This document shows positions 27,390 to 34,264 of a DNA stretch of 64,000 bases, piece by piece. The notes beneath the pieces were generated by a model. The model ran no database searches. It was not told the DNA's origin and saw only the letters and a list, made by a program, of their open reading frames with translations. Position 1 is the first letter of the stretch. Each line of letters opens with the position of its first letter. The translations under genes and the position numbers were made by a program. The DNA is from Anaerotruncus sp. MC2020 (GTDB taxonomy: Bacteria; Bacillota; Clostridia; Oscillospirales; Ruminococcaceae), in assembly GCA_000701945.1 (NCBI GenBank), contig JNKE01000018.1, positions 186,001 to 250,000 of the forward strand. The letters are read 5' to 3'.

Positions 27390-28928
27390 ATGGCTGAATT
27401 ACGTGAGTACAGGGGACATATCCGCAACCGCAGACAGCTCTGCGAGGAGCTCGGCATAGGCGGCGGACTGTCCGCGAAGGAATGCGAGAAGCAGATAATC
27501 GTCAAAGCCTACGAGAAGTGGGGACGCACTATGGGCGACCACATCTACGGAATGTTCGCATTCTGGCTCTACGACGAGAAGGAGGACAAGATTTTCGCCC
27601 TCCGCGACCAGTTCGGAACAAAGCCGTTCTACTACTATGTCACGGCTGACGGACGGCTTCTCTGCTCGCTTTCCATACGCACGATAATGGAGCAGGAGGG
27701 CTTCGTCAAGGAGCTCAATAAGGATATGCTCCAGATATACATGACACTCACCTACGTTGCGGGCGAGGACACCTTCTTCAAGGGCGTAAAGAAGCTGATG
27801 CCCGGTCACTGGCTCGAATTCAGGGACGGAAAACTCGAGATAGGTCGCTACTGGACTCCGACCTTCAAGCCCGACGAGAGCAAGACCTGCGACGAGTGGG
27901 CGGACGAGATACACTCCACTCTCTCGCACATCTTCACCGAGGTCAAGGACGAGGACGAGACCGTTGAATCCTTCCTTTCGGGCGGCGTGGACTCCTCATA
28001 CGTGCTTGCCATGAGCGACGCCAAGAGAGCCGATTCCTGCGGCTACGACGAGGAGCGCTTCGACGAGTCGCGCGTGGCAGCCAAGACTGCGGAGCTTCTC
28101 GGCGTCGAGCACTCCGTCGCTAATATACAGCCCAAGGACTTCTTCGACATCGTGCCGTTCACGATGTATAATATGGAGCAGCCCCTCGGCGACGCCTCCG
28201 CTATCGTGTTCACGCTCGGCTGTCTCGCGACTGCCAAGCATACCAAGATATGCTACTCGGGAGAGGGCGCTGACGAGTTCTTCGGCGGGTACAATATGTA
28301 CCGCAATGCCGAGCGCTACGGCGACAACCTCAAGACCTTCTATGTCGGCAACACCAACATCATGAAGGAGGACGAGAAACAGCGTATACTCAAGTCCTAC
28401 GACCCGAATGTGCTCCCGATAAATCTCGTCAAGTACATCTACGACGAGACAGAGGGGCTCGACCCGCTGACGAAGATGTCCGACGTGGACATACAGATAT
28501 GGCTCGAGGGCGATATCTACCTCAACGTCGACAAGATGAGCACTGCGGCAGGGCTCGAGATACGTATGCCGCTCACCGACCTGCGTATCTTCGACATCGC
28601 GTCGCGTATGCCGTCGAGGTTCAAGGTCAACGAGGAGCAGAACAAGGTAGCGTTCAGAACTGCCGCGGCGAAGGTGCTCCCCGAGGAGATAGCCTTCCGC
28701 AAGAAGCTCGGCTTCATCGTTCCTGTGAGGATATGGCTCGCGGACGAGAACTACAACGCCGACGTTAGAGCAAAGTTCAACAGCGACTACGCCGCCGAGT
28801 TCTTCAACATCGACGAGATAAACGCCATTTACAGCGACTATGTCGGCGGGAACTCCGACAACTGGCGCAAGGTGTGGACGATATATACCTTCCTTGTATG
28901 GTACGAGGAATACTTCATTAAAAGATAA
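27390..28928 (+). CDS. Asparagine synthetase-like protein lacking the glutaminase nucleophile
   Basis: A 512-residue relative of AsnB. The C-terminal synthetase domain is intact, with the ATP pyrophosphatase loop SGGVDSS (about residue 198) and GEGADEFFGGYNMY. The N-terminal glutaminase domain is truncated: the protein starts at the position of the AsnB NGEIYNYREIREKL segment (here EYRGHIRNRRQLCEEL), so the first roughly 70 residues, with catalytic Cys1 and the RGPD motif, are absent. It might use free ammonia, receive it from a partner, or adenylate a different acid. A complete AsnB is encoded at 45515. It lies 14 bases after gpsA and 18 before gltX. Confidence 0.85.
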   Translation: MAELREYRGHIRNRRQLCEELGIGGGLSAKECEKQIIVKAYEKWGRTMGDHIYGMFAFWLYDEKEDKIFALRDQFGTKPFYYYVTADGRLLCSLSIRTIMEQEGFVKELNKDMLQIYMTLTYVAGEDTFFKGVKKLMPGHWLEFRDGKLEIGRYWTPTFKPDESKTCDEWADEIHSTLSHIFTEVKDEDETVESFLSGGVDSSYVLAMSDAKRADSCGYDEERFDESRVAAKTAELLGVEHSVANIQPKDFFDIVPFTMYNMEQPLGDASAIVFTLGCLATAKHTKICYSGEGADEFFGGYNMYRNAERYGDNLKTFYVGNTNIMKEDEKQRILKSYDPNVLPINLVKYIYDETEGLDPLTKMSDVDIQIWLEGDIYLNVDKMSTAAGLEIRMPLTDLRIFDIASRMPSRFKVNEEQNKVAFRTAAAKVLPEEIAFRKKLGFIVPVRIWLADENYNADVRAKFNSDYAAEFFNIDEINAIYSDYVGGNSDNWRKVWTIYTFLVWYEEYFIKR

Positions 28929-28946
28929 AATAGCGAGGAATTAAAG

Positions 28947-30395
28947 ATGTCAAATACTGTAACTACAAGATTTGCTCCGTCTCCGACGGGCTTCATGCAT
29001 ATCGGAAACCTGCGTACTGCGCTGTATTCCTACCTGCTCTCCAAGTCGCAGGGCGGCAAGTTCATTCTCCGCATTGAGGACACAGACCAGGAGCGCTTCG
29101 TTGAGGGCGCTGTGGACGTTATCCTCAAAACGCTCGAAATGACGGGCATCGACTACGACGAGGGTCCCGTTGTCGGAGGCGAGCACGGTCCGTACATTCA
29201 GAGCGAGCGCCTGCCTATCTACAAGGAATACGCCGAGAAGCTCATCGCGGGCGGTCACGCCTACTACTGCTTCTGCACGCCCGAGCGCCTTGAATCGCTA
29301 AAGGACGACAAGGGCATAGGCGGCTACGACGGTCACTGCCGCGACCTCTCCAAGGAGGAGGTCGAGAAAAATCTCGCCGCAGGAATACCCTACGTTATCC
29401 GCCAGAAAATGCCGCTCGAGGGTACTACCTCATACGTAGACGAGGTGTACGGAGAGGTCACTATCGACAACTCCGAGCTCCGCGACCAGATAATGATAAA
29501 GGCGGACGGCTACCCGACGTACAACTTCTGCCACGTCGTGGACGACTACCTCATGGGTGTTACCCATGTAGTGCGCGGCAACGAGTACCTCACCTCCACG
29601 CCGAAATATTGCCTCCTCTACGATGCATTCGGCTGGGAGCGCCCGACCTACGTGCATCTCCCGCTCCTCATGGGAAAGGACGAGGACGGCAAGGTCTCGA
29701 AGCTCTCGAAGCGCCACGGTGCGGTCAGCTTCCAGGATTTGGTTGCGGACGGCTATCTGCCCGAGGCTATCGTCAACTACATCGCTCTCCTCGGCTGGTG
29801 CCCCAAGGACACCAATCAGGAGTTCTTCACAATGGACGAGCTCAAAGCCAATTTCTCTATGGAGGGGCTGAGCAAGTCTCCCGCTGTATTTGACTACGAG
29901 AAGCTCAACTGGTTCAACTCCGAGTACATCAAGAAAATGGACGACGAGAGCTACCTCGCAAAGGCTCTGCCCATACTCGACGAGCTCTGTCCCGACTACA
30001 TCGACACAAAGAAGCTCGCAGAGCTGCTGAAATCGCGTATCTACGCCTTCTGTGAGATAAATGAGCGCATCTCCTTCGTGCTCGGACGGCTCGATATGGA
30101 TGCTGACCTTTATACCAATAAGAAGAATAAGACCACTCCCGAGAGCTGTAAGGAGGTTCTCATGGACTGCCTGCCGCTGCTCAGGGCTGCTGAGAGCTGG
30201 GACAACGATTCGCTGTTCACGCTCCTCAAGGACTATGCCGCTTCCACCGAGAAAAAGGCGGGAGCTGTTATGTGGGCGATACGCATTGCGGTCGCTCGCC
30301 TCGGCGTAACTCCAGGCGGCGCGACTGAGCTCATGGAGGTCTTCGGTAAGGAAGAATCCCTCGCACGTATCGAGTTGGCTATCTCTGAGCTGTAA
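28947..30395 (+). CDS. gltX: Glutamyl-tRNA synthetase
   Basis: A 482-residue class I synthetase. The HIGH-type motif is PTGFMHIGNLRTAL near the N-terminus and the KMSKS-type loop is KVSKLSKRHGAVSF (about residue 250). The C-terminal anticodon-binding cage is of normal length. In lineages lacking GlnRS this enzyme also charges tRNA-Gln; which applies here cannot be told from this window. Last gene of the der operon. Confidence 0.96.
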   Translation: MSNTVTTRFAPSPTGFMHIGNLRTALYSYLLSKSQGGKFILRIEDTDQERFVEGAVDVILKTLEMTGIDYDEGPVVGGEHGPYIQSERLPIYKEYAEKLIAGGHAYYCFCTPERLESLKDDKGIGGYDGHCRDLSKEEVEKNLAAGIPYVIRQKMPLEGTTSYVDEVYGEVTIDNSELRDQIMIKADGYPTYNFCHVVDDYLMGVTHVVRGNEYLTSTPKYCLLYDAFGWERPTYVHLPLLMGKDEDGKVSKLSKRHGAVSFQDLVADGYLPEAIVNYIALLGWCPKDTNQEFFTMDELKANFSMEGLSKSPAVFDYEKLNWFNSEYIKKMDDESYLAKALPILDELCPDYIDTKKLAELLKSRIYAFCEINERISFVLGRLDMDADLYTNKKNKTTPESCKEVLMDCLPLLRAAESWDNDSLFTLLKDYAASTEKKAGAVMWAIRIAVARLGVTPGGATELMEVFGKEESLARIELAISEL

Positions 30396-30756
30396 GTGTC
30401 CTTCTATAATCACTTTTAGGGACGCTGCAGCCAACGGCTGCCCGTACCCTCTGTCGCTTTGCTGACATCTCACTACTCTGTAGGGAGTCACCCGTCGTCC
30501 TGCATTAAACCATTGATTATCCTGTTCGCAAACAATTCACTGGATTGTTTGCGAATGGCGACTTTTTGATTTGATGATAATGTTTCGCCGCCATAGACGG
30601 CGACCAAGGGCGCTGCCCTTGGAACCCGCTGGGGTTCTGCCCCCGTCCCCGCGGGGCGCTGCCCTCGACCCGCAAGCCTTTGAAAAGGCTTGAGCGAAAC
30701 TTTGAGTTTCGCGCTCCACTCTGTTCGTAGCGGAAGATATCTCCGCGAGACTAAAG
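30396..30756. repeat. Intergenic cluster of tandem hairpins (REP-like)
   Basis: No gene is supported. The stretch holds a 12-bp perfect stem TTCGCAAACAAT/ATTGTTTGCGAA (30525-30555) and then a run of back-to-back palindromes: CCAAGGGCGCTGCCCTTGG (30604-30622), AACCCGCTGGGGTT (30623-30636), CCCCGTCCCCGCGGGG (30641-30656), AAGCCTTTGAAAAGGCTT (30674-30691) and GCGAAACTTTGAGTTTCGC (30694-30712). A shorter copy of the same style is at 39900-39945. This resembles extragenic palindromic repeats of Ruminococcus genomes. Confidence 0.65.
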
Positions 30757-30794
30757 AACCGTTATCGGTCATCCGATAACGGTTCTCTTTTTTT
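30757..30794 (+). terminator. Strong hairpin between gltX and the DegV gene
   Basis: GAACCGTTATCGG-TCAT-CCGATAACGGTTC, then TCTTTTTTTATT on the plus strand. On the minus strand only three T follow, so it serves mainly the rightward transcript but may also stop degV transcription. Confidence 0.8.
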
Positions 30795-31680
30795 ATTCCT
30801 TCGGAAGCTCCAGCGGGCGCTTCGTCACGCCTGCCGCTACTCCCTGTGTGCCTGTGCCGACGTGGCTCGCGATACTGCACGCCAGCGGTCTGTACGTAAC
30901 GTGATATCCCGGGAACTCCGCCTTTATCATGCCGACCCAGCGGTCTATCTGCTCCTGAGTCTCCATCGTGCCCGACGCGCCTATGCTGAGGTGCTCCTTC
31001 GGCACGTCCTTGTACTTGGTCGCGAGGTCGTTGTGTATTGCCTCGAACATCTTCTTCTCCGCGTTGTCCATGCCGCGTACCTTCGCATATGCGTCGAGCT
31101 TGCCGCCCTGTATCTTCAGCACGGGCTTGAGGTTGAGCACGGTCGCGATAGCCGCTCCCGCCTTCGTTATCCTGCCCGTTTTGATTATGCGCTTCAGGCT
31201 CTGGAGAGTGATGTAGATGTCGTTATTGTAGGTCTGCTCCTCGAGATATTCCTTTATCTCCTGCCCCGTCATGCCGCTCTCTGCCATGTACTGCGCGTCG
31301 TAGACCGAGTCGAGCAGTGTTATCGAGATGCGGTGGTTGTCCACGACGATGACCTTGCCGTCATAGTCCGCGGAGAGGGCTGTCGCTGTCGCGCACGAGC
31401 CGCTCAGTCCGCTCGTCATCGGGATGTATACGAGCTCGTCGTAGCCCTGCGAGAGTATGTCCTCCCACATCTGCGTGAGGTCGCCTGGGGAAGGCTGTGA
31501 GGACACGATGTCCTTTTCCTCGTTGAGCGCCTTGTACAGCATGGGGTGGTCAAGCGTGACCTCCTCCATGTAGTCCTTTCCGTCTATCATTACGGGCATC
31601 GGCAGCACGAATATGCCGTTTGCCTTGCCCTCTTCAAGTGTGATGCCGCTGTTTGTGTCTGTCATTACCGCTGTTTTCAT
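30793..31680 (-). CDS. DegV family fatty-acid-binding protein
   Basis: A 295-residue protein of the DegV/FakB type, which binds a fatty acid and presents it to a kinase. Seen: N-terminal MKTAVMTDTNSGI with the Thr-Asp-Ser/Asn pattern, PMPVMIDGKDYMEE, then the SQPSPGDL segment and PMTSGLSGS which contact the ligand carboxylate, and GRITKAGAAIATVLNLKPVL. Start has AAGGAGAA. It lies 28 bases downstream of the MetRS-like gene on the same strand, so the two are probably one transcript. Confidence 0.93.
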   Translation of the reverse strand: MKTAVMTDTNSGITLEEGKANGIFVLPMPVMIDGKDYMEEVTLDHPMLYKALNEEKDIVSSQPSPGDLTQMWEDILSQGYDELVYIPMTSGLSGSCATATALSADYDGKVIVVDNHRISITLLDSVYDAQYMAESGMTGQEIKEYLEEQTYNNDIYITLQSLKRIIKTGRITKAGAAIATVLNLKPVLKIQGGKLDAYAKVRGMDNAEKKMFEAIHNDLATKYKDVPKEHLSIGASGTMETQEQIDRWVGMIKAEFPGYHVTYRPLACSIASHVGTGTQGVAAGVTKRPLELPKE

Positions 31681-31708
31681 CGTTTTCTCCTTATGGCGGA
31701 TTTCCCGC

Positions 31709-33730
31709 TTATTCGTTGCTTTCGCCCTGCGCGAACTGGCTCTCGTGACGAGTGAAGAAGTCCGTGCGCGGAGGCAGGAATTTCAGCTTGTGCTGCTTGC
31801 CCGTGAAGTAGGTGAGGGGCTCGAGGATAGTATCCCACGACCATATGCGCTCGTCGACCTCCAGATACTCGCGGAGCTTCTCGGTGCCGAAGGGTGCCAT
31901 AGGGTGCAGGAGCACTCCCGCAATGCGTATCATGTAGAAGAGGTTAGCAAGTGCCTGCGCGAGCTCGTCCCTGCCGATATTTTCGCCGTTCACAGCCTTC
32001 GCCATGTACTTACTGCCGTTGCGGATATAGCTGTCGAGCACGTAGGTACACTGGTGGAATGCGAACTTCGACATATGCCTCTCGTACTCGAGGACTGCCT
32101 TCTTTGCATCCGCGACGAACTTTTCCTCGGGAGCAAGGTCGGGCATTATGCCGTCGAATTCCTTCTGTGTCGTGTAGAACGCCGTGCGTATCATGCGGTT
32201 ATATACGTTCGAGAGGAGCAGTCCGTCCTTTACTGCGGGGTCAGCATCCTCGGGCTTGGCGTCGGGGTTGAAGGGCTTCGGCATGAAGCTGACGGAGCGC
32301 TGTCCGAGTCCGAGTCCGAGCCAGTGCATACGGAGCTGCTCGGGCGTGTAGTAGCGGAGGAGGTCGTCTGCCATCGGAGGCTTTACCGCTCCCGAGCTCG
32401 ATGCCTTCTTGTCAAGGAAGAGAATGTGGTGGTTCGCAACTATTACGGGCAGCTGGAGCTCGCCGTCGGGAACGTCCGCTGTCTTTGTCTCGGATGCCTG
32501 CTGAGCCATCCACATGGCGGGCTCGGCGATGCCGTAGAAGTAGATGTTGTCCTGTCCGATGAACTGGTACACGGTCGAATCCTTGCTGCACCAGTAGTCC
32601 TTCCATTCGTCGCGGTCTCTGCCGACACTCTCGAGGTAGGTCTGCGTGAACGAGATAGGCGCCCAGAGCGACTCAGGCCATACCCATACGGTCAGTCCCT
32701 CTACGCCGTCCATGACAGGCGCGGGAACTCCCCACTCGATGTTGCCCGTGAGACGGAACGGAACGAGCGTCTTGCCCGTTCTGTAGCGTATGCCGTTCTC
32801 GGTGAGCACGCGGCACGCCTCGTCGCAGTCGGAGAGGGTGCTGAACTGTATCGTGAACGAGGGCTTCTTGGGCTCCTCGAGGTATTCGTGCGCGGGCATG
32901 GAGTCCCTGAGCGTGAGGTATTTCTCCTCAAACTCGCGCTTTACATAGATAACGGGCGGCTTGAGGAACTCGTCTATCGTCTTCCATACGACGGGACGGA
33001 TATCCTTGCGCTTTTTCAGCTCCTCGACCCAGTCCTTCATCAGCTGTTCGTAGTCGCGGAGCCTGAAGTACCAGTTGGTGACGGGCTTCATTGTGGGCTT
33101 CTCGCCTGTGAGCGTGCTGACGGGGTCAACGAGATTCTCGGGCATATACTGGTGTCCGAGGTCGCACTCGTCTGCGTAGCCCTTCTCGGAGGTGCAGCCC
33201 TCCACGGGACATTTGCCGATGACCTGTCTGCCGTTGAGGAAGCAGCCTGCCTTCTCGTCGTAGAACTGCATGGTCGTTATCTGGTCGAGCTGCCCCTTCT
33301 TGTAGAGCGAGCTGATGAACCAGTCCGTGACCTCGGCGTGTATCTCCTTGGAGCGTCCGAGTCCCGACGCCGCGAACAGATTCGGCGATATTCCGTAGTC
33401 GTCGAGCGTTTTCTGCTGCTTGTCGTGGTTGCGCTGTACGAACTCCTCCAGCGTGCCGCTGAATTCGCCGTTCTTGACCTTCACGCGCCAGCCCTCTGCT
33501 ATGGGCGAGCCGTAGCAGTCCGTGCCGCCGACGAATATGACGTTCTCCTTGCCGATACGGTCACGCATGAAGCGGGCGTAGGTGTCCGCAAAGACGAACA
33601 TTCCGCCGACGTGTCCGAAGTGGAGCTCCTTGTTGCCGTAGGGCATACCGCCCGTGATAACTGCCCTCTTCGGGAAAACGGGGCGCGGTATCTCGAACGG
33701 CTTGTTGTATTTCTCATTCTTGTCAGACAT
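31709..33730 (-). CDS. metG: Methionyl-tRNA synthetase-like class I tRNA ligase
   Basis: A 673-residue class I synthetase closest to MetRS. The HIGH-type motif is in GGMPYGNKELHFGHVGGMF, a zinc-finger insertion reads GKCPVEGC...DECDLGH, and the anticodon-helix region starts NVYNRMIRTAFY. The KMSKS loop is unusual: KKASSSGAVKPP, lacking the second Lys of KMSKS. There is no C-terminal Trbd (EMAP-like) domain, which many clostridial MetRS carry. ATG 33730 is chosen because AAAGGA lies nine bases before it; an in-frame start at 33763 would overlap the promoter. Whether it is the housekeeping enzyme cannot be told from this window. Confidence 0.75.
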   Translation of the reverse strand: MSDKNEKYNKPFEIPRPVFPKRAVITGGMPYGNKELHFGHVGGMFVFADTYARFMRDRIGKENVIFVGGTDCYGSPIAEGWRVKVKNGEFSGTLEEFVQRNHDKQQKTLDDYGISPNLFAASGLGRSKEIHAEVTDWFISSLYKKGQLDQITTMQFYDEKAGCFLNGRQVIGKCPVEGCTSEKGYADECDLGHQYMPENLVDPVSTLTGEKPTMKPVTNWYFRLRDYEQLMKDWVEELKKRKDIRPVVWKTIDEFLKPPVIYVKREFEEKYLTLRDSMPAHEYLEEPKKPSFTIQFSTLSDCDEACRVLTENGIRYRTGKTLVPFRLTGNIEWGVPAPVMDGVEGLTVWVWPESLWAPISFTQTYLESVGRDRDEWKDYWCSKDSTVYQFIGQDNIYFYGIAEPAMWMAQQASETKTADVPDGELQLPVIVANHHILFLDKKASSSGAVKPPMADDLLRYYTPEQLRMHWLGLGLGQRSVSFMPKPFNPDAKPEDADPAVKDGLLLSNVYNRMIRTAFYTTQKEFDGIMPDLAPEEKFVADAKKAVLEYERHMSKFAFHQCTYVLDSYIRNGSKYMAKAVNGENIGRDELAQALANLFYMIRIAGVLLHPMAPFGTEKLREYLEVDERIWSWDTILEPLTYFTGKQHKLKFLPPRTDFFTRHESQFAQGESNE

Positions 33731-33768
33731 ATCTATGATTCCTTTCGGTGGATTTTCAATCACTCTTT

Positions 33769-33797
33769 ATTATATCACATCAGCTCAAAAAATGCAA
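33769..33797 (-). promoter_or_regulatory. Promoter of the MetRS-like/degV unit
   Basis: On the minus strand TTGCAT (33797-33792), 17-base spacer, TATAAT (33774-33769), about 40 bases before the ATG. Confidence 0.78.
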
Positions 33798-33888
33798 GAG
33801 CTCATAAATAAGAGCGCAGATGCAGTGCTGAGGCGGCGCTCCATGCGTCAGCCGCGGAAACGAAATACGGAAAAATCTCAAAAGGGTA

Positions 33889-33917
33889 TTGACAAATCGG
33901 AAAAACTGTGATATAAT
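33889..33917 (+). promoter_or_regulatory. Promoter of the T-box transcript
   Basis: TTGACA at 33889-33894, 17-base spacer, TATAAT at 33912-33917: a perfect sigma-A promoter directly ahead of the T-box leader. Confidence 0.9.
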
Positions 33918-33923
33918 CCAAAC

Positions 33924-34191
33924 ATAAGCTATGAGGAAGACAAGCAGAGGGTTGCCTATGTCTACAGAGAGCCGACGGTCGGTGCGAGTCGGTGATAAGC
34001 AATGCTGTGTATCCCTTCTGAGCCGAAGTGCTGAACTTCTCAGTAAGCGCTTCCGTGATTCTGCGTCAATGAATAGGGCTTGCTGGAGTCTGAAAGTGGT
34101 GTTACGCAATAGCGGCACAATTTGAGTGGTACCGCGGGTATTCAGTTTATGATGCTCGTCTCAAAGACTTTTCTTTGAGACGGGCTTTTTT
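33924..34191 (+). promoter_or_regulatory. T-box riboswitch controlling the acyl ligase gene
   Basis: The T-box sequence TGAGTGGTACCGCGGGT is at 34123-34139. Stem I shows the conserved start ATGAGGAAGACAAG (33941 region), AGAGAGCCGACGG and GTGCGAGTCGGTG, and closes with CCCTTCTGAGC. A terminator hairpin GCTCGTCTCAAAG/CTTTGAGACGGGC (34154-34185) with a T6 tail ends the leader; the antiterminator would pair the T-box with the region upstream. The specifier loop reads GTGTATCC: AUC (Ile) or UAU (Tyr) are the two readings; AUC is favoured because specifiers usually end in C. Uncharged tRNA would switch on the ligase. Confidence 0.9.
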
Positions 34192-34264
34192 GTTTTCGCG
34201 GATATGACGTTATAAAGCGCTTCGTTTCACTTTCCAGTAATTATACTTTTAAGGAGAGAATATC

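Noticed and set aside
31613..33811. 732-codon plus-strand frame opposite the MetRS-like gene
   Set aside because: Antisense shadow of a gene with clear class I synthetase motifs; no ribosome site and no recognisable family.
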